Source: Chlamydia avium 10DC88
GTDB taxonomy: Bacteria; Chlamydiota; Chlamydiia; Chlamydiales; Chlamydiaceae
Assembly (NCBI RefSeq): GCF_000583875.1
Contig: NZ_CP006571.1
Location: forward strand, 785,416 to 849,415
Length of the DNA: 64,000 bases
Reading direction: 5' to 3'
The position numbers and the translations under genes were made by a program. This document shows positions 1 through 7,574 of the stretch, piece after piece. Position 1 is the stretch's first letter. The number at the start of each line of letters is the position of its first letter. The notes beneath the pieces were generated by a model. The model searched no databases. It was not told the origin of the DNA and saw only the letters and a list, made by a program, of their open reading frames with translations.

Positions 1-825
1 CAACCTCAAGCTGCAGCTTCTACAGGAGGAACATCTTCAGAACAATTATGGGACATTTCTGTTCCTGCTGCGCAAATCACTGAAGCTTTAGCTATTTTGA
101 ATCAAGCAGGTCTCCCACGAATGAAAGGGACTAGCTTACTAGACTTATTTGCTAAGCAAGGTCTTGTTCCTTCAGAAATGCAAGAAAAAATTCGTTATCA
201 AGAAGGACTTTCTGAACAAATGGCTTCTACCATCAGGAAAATGGATGGTATTGTAGATGCTAGTGTGCAGATTTCTTTTGCAACAGATACTGACGAGCAA
301 CAACCCTTAACTGCGTCGGTCTATATTAAGCATCGTGGTGTTTTAGATAATCCTAATAGCATCATGGTTTCTAAAATTAAACGCTTAGTTGCAAGCGCAG
401 TACCAGGATTAACTACAGAAAACGTCTCGGTAATCAGCGATCGAGCTTCTTATAGTGATATTACTATTAACGGCCCCTGGGGATTATCTGATGAAATTGA
501 CTATGTCTCCGTATGGGGAATTATCTTAGCAAAATCTTCTCTAGGAAAATTCCGTTTAATCTTCTACCTATTACTTCTTACTCTATTTGTTATCTCCTGC
601 GGTCTCCTTTGGGTAATTTGGAAAACACATACACTCATTCTCTCTTTGGGTGGAGTAAAAGGTTTCTTTGATCCAGCTCCTTATTCTAAAACTGTAGAAA
701 CTAAAACTAAACAAACTACAGAAGGTGCCGAAGAGAAAAAAGAAGATCAGCCTGTAGAAGCAACAGAAGAAACACCTCCTGCTAAGGACAATGCTTCCGA
801 TGTAGAAGAAAATGAGGATGTTTAG
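1..825 (+). CDS. sctJ: Type III secretion inner-ring lipoprotein SctJ (YscJ/CdsJ), 5' end outside window
   Basis: The frame is open from base 1, so only the C-terminal 274 residues are present; the lipoprotein signal and first ring domain lie upstream. The visible part shows the YscJ/PrgK ring-building region (VDASVQISFA followed by the hydrophobic SKIKRLVASAVPGL helix) and one transmembrane helix near residues 180-202 (LIFYLLLLTLFVISCGLLW). A Glu/Lys/Thr-rich tail of about 55 residues then faces the cytoplasm. SctJ forms the inner-membrane MS-ring of the injectisome with SctD. The stop codon overlaps the next start (TAGTG), which implies translational coupling. Family assignment is firm; symbol by synteny with CT559. 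Confidence 0.93.
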   Translation, partial: QPQAAASTGGTSSEQLWDISVPAAQITEALAILNQAGLPRMKGTSLLDLFAKQGLVPSEMQEKIRYQEGLSEQMASTIRKMDGIVDASVQISFATDTDEQQPLTASVYIKHRGVLDNPNSIMVSKIKRLVASAVPGLTTENVSVISDRASYSDITINGPWGLSDEIDYVSVWGIILAKSSLGKFRLIFYLLLLTLFVISCGLLWVIWKTHTLILSLGGVKGFFDPAPYSKTVETKTKQTTEGAEEKKEDQPVEATEETPPAKDNASDVEENEDV

Positions 826-1658
826 TGACAGCAAATACATTTGGGACTTTAAATATTTTAATGAAGTACTTTAAAGAAGATGATCTTGCAAATTTTTTGC
901 CAGATAATCTAGTAATTGCTCCTACACATACAGAAGATATTCCTTTAAGTTCTTTGTCCTTTACCATGTGTTGGTTAGCAACTATCCATCCATCGTGGAT
1001 TAGTGTAGCTATGAAAGAATGTCCTGATGTTATGCAAAGCCAATTACTTGCTTGGCTTCCCCAACCTTTAGTTCAAGAATTATTACCTTTGCTCCCTGGG
1101 ATTTCTCCTGCGAGTCAACGTTGTTCTAATTTTGGAGCATTTTATCTATTAGATATATTAAGTAAAAAAATTCGTCCTCCTGGCATTACTGAGGAAATCT
1201 TTCTCCCGCCTTCCCCATTTAATGCTATGTTATACTATTCTGGGGCAACCAAAATGACATTAATTAATTGTCTAGGTTTATTTACCATTGCTAAAGAATT
1301 AAGAAATATTGTGGATAAAGTAATTATTGACCGAGTCCATAAAATCCTTTCTCATACAGAACAGTTATTTCTTGCTTATTGTCAATCTCATCCTATGAAG
1401 TATCTAGAAACAACGAATTTTCTATCCTCTTGGGATCATGAAGATGATTTTCGCAAGTTTATTCATAAGAAAGGATTAGAATTTCTTGCCTTAGCTTTAG
1501 CAAAAGAAGATGCTTCTTTTTTCTGGTATTTTCTTCGTAGGTTAGATATTGGCCGAGGATATATTTTTGAGCAGGCACTAAAAAAATCTTATGGTTATCC
1601 CCATAGTGACTATTTCAAAAATCAATTGGAACAATGCATAAAGATCTTAGTACAATAA
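825..1658 (+). CDS. Conserved chlamydial T3SS-operon protein, candidate SctK (CT560-like)
   Basis: 277 residues with a GTG start overlapping the sctJ stop by one base. There is no signal peptide or clear transmembrane helix. The protein is Leu-rich and largely helical, with a conserved-looking LLAWLPQPLVQELLPLLPG stretch near residues 70-90. It lies exactly between SctJ and SctL, where the sorting-platform accessory protein SctK (YscK/OrgA) sits in Yersinia-type operons. SctK proteins are poorly conserved, so the assignment rests on position, size and soluble character. It is inference, not sequence recognition. Otherwise it is an unknown protein found in all Chlamydia I recall at this locus. 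Confidence 0.75.
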   Translation: MTANTFGTLNILMKYFKEDDLANFLPDNLVIAPTHTEDIPLSSLSFTMCWLATIHPSWISVAMKECPDVMQSQLLAWLPQPLVQELLPLLPGISPASQRCSNFGAFYLLDILSKKIRPPGITEEIFLPPSPFNAMLYYSGATKMTLINCLGLFTIAKELRNIVDKVIIDRVHKILSHTEQLFLAYCQSHPMKYLETTNFLSSWDHEDDFRKFIHKKGLEFLALALAKEDASFFWYFLRRLDIGRGYIFEQALKKSYGYPHSDYFKNQLEQCIKILVQ

Positions 1659-1735
1659 AATCTGAATATGCTCTGACTACATTCTAAGAGGTTCTTCTCA
1701 ATTTTTGAATATGTCGGTCGAGCAAAGATAAAAAT

Positions 1736-1805
1736 AAAAACAATAAAAAAGGAGCAGCGGTCCCCCAATAGGCATTTTGTTGGGTTTTTTTACGCTGTTA
1801 AATGG
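1736..1805 (+). promoter_or_regulatory. Structured leader of sctL: A-rich GGAG box plus two-tier hairpin
   Basis: AAAAACAATAAAAAAGGAG occupies 1736-1754. Immediately after it, CAGCG (1755-1759) can pair with CGCTG (1793-1797), enclosing an inner stem CCCAA (1764-1768)/TTGGG (1780-1784). ATG follows 8 nt after the outer stem. No Shine-Dalgarno lies between hairpin and ATG, so GGAG would act only if the hairpin is folded. The same 19-mer and architecture precede topA (59091-59155). The inner stem is followed by T7 (1785-1791), so an intrinsic terminator or attenuator is an alternative reading. Confidence 0.5.
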
Positions 1806-2495
1806 ATGAAGTTTTTTAGTTTAATTTTTAAAAACGATGAAATTGCACCAAATCAAAAAATCCTTTCTCCAGAGGCCTTTTCTGCTCTTCTTGATGCCCA
1901 AGAACTACTAGTGAAAACAAAAGAAGATAGCGAAGCTTACATGAACGCAACAAAACAAGAATGCGAAAAATTGCGTCAAGAAGCTGAAAAGCGGGGATTT
2001 AAAGAAGGTAGTGATGCTTGGAATACACAGCTTGCCTACCTTGAAAAAGAAATGCATGAGCTGCGTGACGAAATTAAATCTTCTCTTGTTCCTCTAGCTA
2101 TTGCCAGCGTGAAAAAAATCCTTGGTAAAGAACTAGAAACCCATCCTGATACTATTGTTTCGATTATTATCAAAGCTCTGAAAGAACTTACCCAACATAA
2201 AAAAATCCTCATTCATGTAAATCCAAAAGATTTATCTATTGTCGAGCAAAGTCGTCCTGAACTAAAAAAAATTGTCGAATATGCTGATACACTTATCATT
2301 GCTCCACAAGCTGATGTTTCTCCAGGAGGATGCATTATAGAAACAGAGGCAGGAATTATAAATGCTCAATTAGACGTACAATTAGCTGCTTTAGAAAAAG
2401 CCTTCTCTACTATACTAAGCCAACAAACTTCTATAGGTACATCGCAATCTAAACAAGAAGCACCTATGAAGAAAACTCAGGACAAGATAGAATAA
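1806..2495 (+). CDS. sctL: Type III secretion stator protein SctL (YscL/CdsL)
   Basis: 229 residues. SctL is the peripheral stalk of the injectisome ATPase complex, homologous to FliH and to V/F-ATPase E/b subunits; it binds SctN and the SctQ platform. Residues about 35-95 form a charged coiled coil (NATKQECEKLRQEAEKRGFK). The C-terminal half carries the YscL/FliH fold with HPDTIVSIIIKALKEL and the Gly-containing SPGGCIIETEAGIINAQLD, followed by a QLAALEKAF helix. The Ser/Gln/Lys-rich end is poorly conserved in the family. Start chosen at 1806; an out-of-frame ATG lies 4 nt upstream. It has its own structured leader (1736-1805), unlike its tightly packed neighbours. Confidence 0.92.
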   Translation: MKFFSLIFKNDEIAPNQKILSPEAFSALLDAQELLVKTKEDSEAYMNATKQECEKLRQEAEKRGFKEGSDAWNTQLAYLEKEMHELRDEIKSSLVPLAIASVKKILGKELETHPDTIVSIIIKALKELTQHKKILIHVNPKDLSIVEQSRPELKKIVEYADTLIIAPQADVSPGGCIIETEAGIINAQLDVQLAALEKAFSTILSQQTSIGTSQSKQEAPMKKTQDKIE

Positions 2496-2510
2496 GGGAT
2501 ATTGAACATC

Positions 2511-3422
2511 ATGCGTTGCATTTTTCGTACTTTCCTGTGTGTGTTGATTTTCAGTTCTCCGTGGTGTTCCGCGGATACGGGTCCTTATGAGTGTCCTTCT
2601 CGCTGTCGTCCTTCTCCTCAGCCTCAGGAGGTTACAGCACCTCAAGCATCTGAGGAGATAAAACCCAGACCCATGCCCTCATTTCGTGAAAGAGTTACCG
2701 CAAGTGATGTTCTTCCCCGAGAACGTCTCTCTTCAGGAAGTTTTTCTGATACCTATCCGGATCTGACTACTCAAGCAATTATTCTTATTTTCTTAGCACT
2801 ATCACCATTTCTAGTGATGTTGCTGACGTCTTATCTAAAAATTATTATTACATTAGTTCTATTAAGGAATGCTTTGGGTGTTCAACAAACGCCCCCTAGC
2901 CAAGTTTTGAATGGCATTGCTCTCATTCTTTCGATTTATGTGATGTTCCCTACTGGCGTAGCTATGTACAATGACGCTAGAAAGGAAATTCAAGCTAATA
3001 CCATTCCTAGAGATTTATTCTCAGCCGAGGGAGCAGAGACTGTTTTCGTAGCATTAAATAAGTCTAAAGAGCCTTTGCGATCTTTTTTAATACGTAACAC
3101 ACCAAAATCACAAATTCAGAGTTTTTTCAAAATTTCTCAAAAAACTTTCCCTAAAGAAATTCGGGAACATATGACGATTTCGGATTTCGTGATTGTTATT
3201 CCTGCTTTTATTATGGGGCAGATTAAAAATGCTTTTGAAATAGGTGTTCTCATTTACCTACCGTTTTTTGTGATCGATTTGGTTACTGCTAACGTTTTGG
3301 TAGCTATGCAAATGATGATGCTTTCCCCCTTATCGATTTCGCTACCATTGAAACTTCTTCTTGTTGTGATGGTTGATGGATGGACATTGCTACTTCAAGG
3401 TCTCATGATTAGCTTTAAATAA
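2511..3422 (+). CDS. sctR: Type III secretion export apparatus protein SctR (YscR/CdsR)
   Basis: 303 residues from ATG 2511, preceded by AAGGGA at 2494-2499; an in-frame TTG at 2502 is less likely. SctR (FliP family) forms the core of the inner-membrane export gate with SctS and SctT. The N-terminus (MRCIFRTFLCVLIFSSPWCS) looks like a cleavable signal peptide, followed by an extension of about 60 Pro/Arg-rich residues before the first FliP helix. Family motifs include LTSYLKIIITLVLLRNALG, QTPPSQVLNGIALILSIYV, IVIPAFIMGQIKNAFEIG and LVTANVLVAMQMMMLSP. It ends 9 nt before sctS. Confidence 0.95.
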   Translation: MRCIFRTFLCVLIFSSPWCSADTGPYECPSRCRPSPQPQEVTAPQASEEIKPRPMPSFRERVTASDVLPRERLSSGSFSDTYPDLTTQAIILIFLALSPFLVMLLTSYLKIIITLVLLRNALGVQQTPPSQVLNGIALILSIYVMFPTGVAMYNDARKEIQANTIPRDLFSAEGAETVFVALNKSKEPLRSFLIRNTPKSQIQSFFKISQKTFPKEIREHMTISDFVIVIPAFIMGQIKNAFEIGVLIYLPFFVIDLVTANVLVAMQMMMLSPLSISLPLKLLLVVMVDGWTLLLQGLMISFK

Positions 3423-3431
3423 GGGTATGCC

Positions 3432-3716
3432 GTGATTACGTTTGCTACTAGCTTCAAATCCATGCTTTTTGAGTATTCTTATCAATCATTACTCCTTATT
3501 TTAATAATTTCAGCTCCTCCTATCATTTTGGCTTCTATTGTAGGAATTATGGTAGCTATTTTCCAAGCAGCCACTCAAATTCAAGAACAAACGTTTGCTT
3601 TTGCTATTAAATTAGTAGTTATTTTTGGAACATTGATGATCTCTGGGGGATGGTTAAGTAATATGATTTATCATTTTGCTTCGCAAATCTTCCAAAACTT
3701 TTATAAGTGGAAATAA
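3432..3716 (+). CDS. sctS: Type III secretion export apparatus protein SctS (YscS/CdsS)
   Basis: 94 residues, two transmembrane helices (about 17-41 and 54-78), the normal length for the FliQ/YscS family. SctS is the small export-gate subunit that packs around SctR and SctT. The family signature PPIILASIVGIMVAIFQAATQIQEQT is visible in two parts between residues 26 and 52. The start is GTG at 3432; the nearby ATG at 3426 leads straight into a stop, and AAGGG at 3421-3425 is the likely ribosome site. It lies 9 nt after sctR and 6 nt before sctT. Confidence 0.95.
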   Translation: MITFATSFKSMLFEYSYQSLLLILIISAPPIILASIVGIMVAIFQAATQIQEQTFAFAIKLVVIFGTLMISGGWLSNMIYHFASQIFQNFYKWK

Positions 3717-3722
3717 ACCGTC

Positions 3723-4595
3723 ATGGCAATCTCTTTACCAGAGCTTGTTTCTGTTTTCGGTTCTACATATCTGGACTATATTTTTCAAAAGCCACCAGCA
3801 TATGTATGGAGTGTTTTCTTGCTCCTTTTTGCTCGCTTGCTTCCTATATTTGCTATTGTACCTTTCCTTGGGGCTAAATTGTTCCCTGCACCTATTAAAA
3901 TTGGTATCGGATTTTCATGGATGGCTATCATTTTCCCTAAAATCCTGATGGCAACTCAAATTAATAATTATTTGAATGATGATATTTTCTATTTCTTACT
4001 TATTAAAGAGTTATGCATAGGCGTATTTATAGGATTTATTCTATCCTTTCCTTTTTACGCCGCTCAATCAGCCGGATCCTTCATTACTAACCAACAAGGG
4101 ATACAAGGACTAGAAGGAGCAACCTCCCTCATTTCTATTGAACAAACCTCTCCTCATGGGATATTTTATCACTATTTTGTAACTATAGTTTTTTGGTTGT
4201 CTGGTGGTCATAGAATCATTCTATCTATACTACTGCAATCTTTAGAAGTTCTCCCTATTCATCAGTTTCTCCCTATGGAAATGATGTCATTGCAATCATC
4301 TTTTTGGACAGCCATACTCAAAATGTGCCAATTATGTCTCATAATGACAATTCAGCTAAGTGCTCCTGCTGCTGTCGCTATGCTAATGTCTGATTTGTTC
4401 TTAGGGATTATTAATAGGATGGCTCCTCAAGTACAGGTTATCTATCTTCTTTCGGCACTTAAAGCCTTCATGGGACTACTATTTTTAACCCTAGCATGGT
4501 GGTTCATAGTGAAACAAATCGATTATTTCACCCTGGCATGGTTTAAAGAAACTCCCATTATGCTGTTAGGAGCCCATCCCCCTCAAGTCCTCTAA
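3723..4595 (+). CDS. sctT: Type III secretion export apparatus protein SctT (YscT/CdsT)
   Basis: 290 residues of the FliR/YscT/SpaR family, a polytopic protein that completes the export gate. Several hydrophobic helices are visible, with ARLLPIFAIVPFLGAKLFP near residues 37-55, the conserved GIFIGFILSFPFYAAQSAG-type stretch at about 105-125, and SAPAAVAMLMSDLFLGIINR at about 215-234. It is the last gene of the + strand T3SS block, convergent with the next gene 62 nt away. Confidence 0.95.
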   Translation: MAISLPELVSVFGSTYLDYIFQKPPAYVWSVFLLLFARLLPIFAIVPFLGAKLFPAPIKIGIGFSWMAIIFPKILMATQINNYLNDDIFYFLLIKELCIGVFIGFILSFPFYAAQSAGSFITNQQGIQGLEGATSLISIEQTSPHGIFYHYFVTIVFWLSGGHRIILSILLQSLEVLPIHQFLPMEMMSLQSSFWTAILKMCQLCLIMTIQLSAPAAVAMLMSDLFLGIINRMAPQVQVIYLLSALKAFMGLLFLTLAWWFIVKQIDYFTLAWFKETPIMLLGAHPPQVL

Positions 4596-4636
4596 TCTCG
4601 TATTATAAGTACTGCAGAAGCAATTTTCAGAAATGG

Positions 4637-4651
4637 GTTCTAATGTAGAAC
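4637..4651. terminator. Weak hairpin between convergent sctT and CT565-like gene
   Basis: GTTCTA/TAGAAC is a 6-bp stem with a 3-nt loop in the 62-nt gap between convergent genes, followed on the + strand by an AT-rich TTATTATTATAAT. It has no clean T-run, so it is only a possible terminator. Confidence 0.3.
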
Positions 4652-4657
4652 TTATTA

Positions 4658-5101
4658 TTATAATGGCTTTTGAGATGAATCATCTTTTTCCTTACCATCT
4701 ACTAGTAGGACAAGGATTACACAAAGAACTAAAAACGAAAGAGTGAATGGGAACATATTCAGTAGGAAAAACAACAGTAAACCGCAAAGGATTGCATTTT
4801 TAGCTGTGCCATTTTTTGCGTAGTAACTTTGTAAATTTTTCAATACTAAACGAATTTCAGAATAAAATCCTAAGACAACACCACAGGCTACAAATAAACC
4901 ACCAGCCCAAGAAATAAAATCGGAGATAATTCCAAATACAACCAGCCCCCCACTAATGACTTCGCGAGAATGCTGAGACAAGAACTTTTTCATCCTACCT
5001 ACTTTAGGATTCGCATGAAAATCCTTCACCTTATGCTTCAAAGACTCAAACTGAGATGGCGACTCTTTTGAGGAGTTTTCTTTTGGTGTCTCATCTGCCA
5101 T
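4658..5101 (-). CDS. Chlamydia-specific membrane protein, candidate inclusion membrane protein (CT565-like)
   Basis: 147 residues. The N-terminal ~45 residues are polar and Ser/Lys/Glu-rich. Two closely spaced hydrophobic stretches (about 50-65 and 67-83) form a hairpin-like pair, and two more follow near 103-135, before a short charged tail. Paired hydrophobic segments with a short loop are typical of chlamydial Inc proteins, and CT565 occupies this place, but Inc status is inferred from topology only. It lies downstream of the T2SS operon on the same strand with a 94-nt AT-rich gap, so it may be transcribed with it or separately. Confidence 0.8.
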   Translation of the reverse strand: MADETPKENSSKESPSQFESLKHKVKDFHANPKVGRMKKFLSQHSREVISGGLVVFGIISDFISWAGGLFVACGVVLGFYSEIRLVLKNLQSYYAKNGTAKNAILCGLLLFFLLNMFPFTLSFLVLCVILVLLVDGKEKDDSSQKPL

Positions 5102-5195
5102 GGCGTTACCCTTAAAAATTATTTTTTATTATTAAAAAACTTATAAGATCATAACTATCAAAAAAATTATTTAAAAATAAATAAAAAAAATCTAA

Positions 5196-6199
5196 TTATA
5201 ATTTGTTAGTCTTTGAGCAACAACGACATCGAGAAACAATGCCTGTTTCAGGATGAATAAGATAAATATAATCTCCCGCATTTCCTAAGGTATAATCAAA
5301 AATCCGTTTATTCAAGAGAGGAAGCAGATCATACTGAGAAAGAAGGATTTGTGTTTTATCTCTTAATTCCATACGGAAATCCGTTCGCGTTTTGAAAAGC
5401 TCTAAAGCTGCGGCTTCCCCGTGTTCCTGAATAGATTGTTCTTGTCGCCGAACACTTTCCCAAACACCTCCGCGTAGGGACTCAAGTTCTTTATAAGCCT
5501 CAGGATGATCAATAACTGCTTCTAAAAATATGGGATCCATAAATACTAAATTTAACTTGTAATATCCCTGGGATTTTTCTTCGTAATGCAGGAAATTTAG
5601 CAGCGGTTGTACATTTTTTGATCCTTGCAGCATAGTATAAAGAATCTTAGCTTCATGAGTGGGTAAAGTAAGTGTCTCGATGACATCAGCTCCGAACTTT
5701 TTCCCTCCCTGCATGATGTCTTCTTTTTTATTTAACAGGGCCTCTGTAATTACATACTCGGATCCCTGAGGAACACAGCCTGTATCTACATACACACGTC
5801 TCAGTAAGCGTATAAATATGGAGTGCCATGAAGCAGGATCTTGATAATTTTCAGGGTTTTCTTGCAACAAGGCACAAAGATTAAACCGAGAATTATTAGG
5901 CGGCCGAGAAAAAGGTACATTTAAAAGACGATATTTCCGTCTTCTCTTAGTAGCTACTTTAGCAATTTTTTTTGGAACAGTACTATCTACTTCTTTAGAA
6001 ATCTTTTCTACTGAGGCAATTTTTTTGTTTTTTCTTGATACTCTACTTCTGCACAAGCAGAACGTTGTGCAGTAAGAAAATTTTCATCACTTTCCATAAT
6101 CCGAGTACATGTGCAACGTTTACGTGCATTCATCGCATCAAAGGATGTTATGGACACCAGGAATGTCAAACATAGTAGAGTAAAAACATACGATTGCAT
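5196..6199 (-). pseudogene. CT566-like protein at the GspK position, split by an apparent 1-base frameshift
   Basis: Two frames together make one protein of about 334 residues. The upstream frame (6199 to 6008) starts at the end of the preceding gene and encodes a signal-like N-terminus (MQSYVFTLLCLTFLVSITSF). The downstream frame (to 5196) encodes the remainder, ending with HPETGIVSRCRCCSKTNKL. The frames exchange in two A-runs on the coding strand (A6 at 6033-6028, A7 at 6026-6020); adding one A joins ...EYQEK to KKIASVEKISKEV. It is last in the gsp-type gene run, where GspK stands in classical operons, and its corrected size fits GspK, but no GspK motif is recognised. It could be sequencing error, slippage or decay. 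Confidence 0.7.
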
Positions 6200-6201
6200 A
6201 C

Positions 6202-6756
6202 CTACTTACCCAAATTAAATTGATAAACTAATAAACGCTCCTGACAAAGGTTTGGAGAATTCCTATAAATATGTAGCGTAACTCTATTGGGTAGGTCGTT
6301 ATTCTCAGCATCTCGGGAAAAAGGTATACAACATACCCGAGAAACGTGGTCTAAAAGTACAAAAGTTTCCATTTTATGTTGATTTTTCAAACTACGTATA
6401 CTGAGCTCAAGCTGCTTACGATGTGTGTTATAGCATAAAAAACCCGCCACTTCTCCAGCAAGCTCAGGATCTGAGTACACCCCGCGATCAAAAATAACAG
6501 AACATAAAGTATCGGAAGACAGAGATTCAAACTGTGAAGTAAATCGAAAAAGTTCTCTTAATTTTTTATAAGCAATATTTTCTTGTAAAAAACTTTTATA
6601 TAATCGCTCATTACGCCTGCTAGAAATCAATAAATGTCTTTGCCAGAACCCTAAAGCACAAAAAATCAGCAAAAATAGCGTAAACGAAACAAGAACTTCT
6701 ACTAACAAAAAAGATCTTTTCTTTCGTTTATACAAAGAAACTAGAGAATCACGCAT
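6202..6756 (-). CDS. Pseudopilin-like protein (CT567-like), GspI/J position
   Basis: 184 residues. The N-terminus has a short basic leader, then the type IV pilin-like hydrophobic helix beginning FLLVEVLVSFTLFLLIFCAL with Glu at position +5 of the presumed mature protein, the hallmark of (pseudo)pilins. The residue before the presumed cleavage site is Ser (KKRS|F), not the usual Gly. The rest is a soluble domain with several Cys. The start codon region overlaps the end of the upstream gene by 16 nt, so the two are translationally coupled. The protein is likely a minor pseudopilin of the T2SS. The family call is good; the exact subunit (GspI or GspJ) is inferred from order. Confidence 0.78.
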   Translation of the reverse strand: MRDSLVSLYKRKKRSFLLVEVLVSFTLFLLIFCALGFWQRHLLISSRRNERLYKSFLQENIAYKKLRELFRFTSQFESLSSDTLCSVIFDRGVYSDPELAGEVAGFLCYNTHRKQLELSIRSLKNQHKMETFVLLDHVSRVCCIPFSRDAENNDLPNRVTLHIYRNSPNLCQERLLVYQFNLGK

Positions 6757-7169
6757 AAGCTTCTCTGTATTAACATAGTGTGTCTATGATTAGGGAAAAC
6801 TTCAACTAGGACATCTGCAAAACATGCCTTTATACAAGAGTCTCCTCGCATTCCTTTGCGAATATCTATAGAATATGTGTAGGGAACCTGTAAACTTTTT
6901 CCCTGAGATGTAGCAATTGTACAAGTGAGTTCTCCAGAACCTGATGAAGGGAATATCCCATTCAACATTTGCTCGCGCATAGCATCTTCAATAGCAAAAA
7001 AGCAATTATCAATCACTGCGGGGAGCTGTAAGCTTATAATTTCATCTTCAATCGATCTATGAATACCGTAATAAAATCGAATACATGGCGTGAGTACTAT
7101 ACAAATAAGGGATAGCGCAGTTAAAACTTCTACAAGTAAAAAACTCCGTTTATGTTGTTGTTTACGCAT
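6741..7169 (-). CDS. Pseudopilin-like protein (CT568-like), GspH/I position
   Basis: 142 residues with the same N-terminal plan: basic leader (MRKQQHKRS) then FLLVEVLTALSLICIVLTPC, including Glu at +5. As in its neighbours the residue before the presumed cleavage site is Ser. The remainder is a small beta-rich soluble domain. It lies 9 nt downstream of the gspG-like gene and overlaps the next gene by 16 nt, so it belongs to the T2SS operon. It probably caps the pseudopilus together with its neighbour; which minor subunit it replaces cannot be told from sequence. Confidence 0.78.
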   Translation of the reverse strand: MRKQQHKRSFLLVEVLTALSLICIVLTPCIRFYYGIHRSIEDEIISLQLPAVIDNCFFAIEDAMREQMLNGIFPSSGSGELTCTIATSQGKSLQVPYTYSIDIRKGMRGDSCIKACFADVLVEVFPNHRHTMLIQRSLCVIL

Positions 7170-7178
7170 AGCAACACG

Positions 7179-7553
7179 CTATCCTTTTTTATTCATTCCC
7201 TGTGCTTTGGGAGAAAAAACAATCAGATCATCACCTGTTTCATTGACTTGAACTATGATATCTTCTCCCCAGGCATCTTTTAATAATTTCCTACCCTCCT
7301 TGCACCATGCAGCTCCTTCAAGTACTGATTCTTTACGATCGACAATCTCGTTGAGAGAAAGACTACCCGTGGCATATTCCATCATTAAAATGTCATAAAT
7401 TTTCGCGCAGTTTTGTTCTGACTGGAAAGCCTTACCCTTTTGAATACTACCTCGCATATTAAAGGCCAAAGCTCCACCAACAATGCCAATTAAACTAATG
7501 ACTACCATCATTTCAATTAAAGTAATGGATTGTTTACGTTTATATTTATTCAT
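7179..7553 (-). CDS. gspG: Type II secretion major pseudopilin-like protein GspG (CT569-like)
   Basis: 124 residues, close to GspG length. The N-terminal helix ITLIEMMVVISLIGIVGGAL matches the GspG/pilin methylation motif with Glu at +5. The C-terminal part has the GspG-like DAWGEDIIVQVNETGDDLIVFSPKAQG, resembling the DPWGNPY...FSLGADG region. The -1 residue is Ser instead of Gly. The gene follows gspF on the minus strand. GspG would polymerise into the periplasmic pseudopilus that pushes substrates through the secretin. Confidence 0.85.
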   Translation of the reverse strand: MNKYKRKQSITLIEMMVVISLIGIVGGALAFNMRGSIQKGKAFQSEQNCAKIYDILMMEYATGSLSLNEIVDRKESVLEGAAWCKEGRKLLKDAWGEDIIVQVNETGDDLIVFSPKAQGMNKKG

Positions 7554-7574
7554 TATTTTTTCCCCTTTTATGCT

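Noticed and set aside
583..967. Minus-strand open frames across the sctJ/SctK-position junction
   Set aside because: They are antisense to well-supported coding sequence, low complexity and without ribosome sites.
3676..3948. 90-codon + strand frame overlapping sctS and sctT
   Set aside because: It is a frame-shifted reading of the start of sctT, which matches its family in the other frame.
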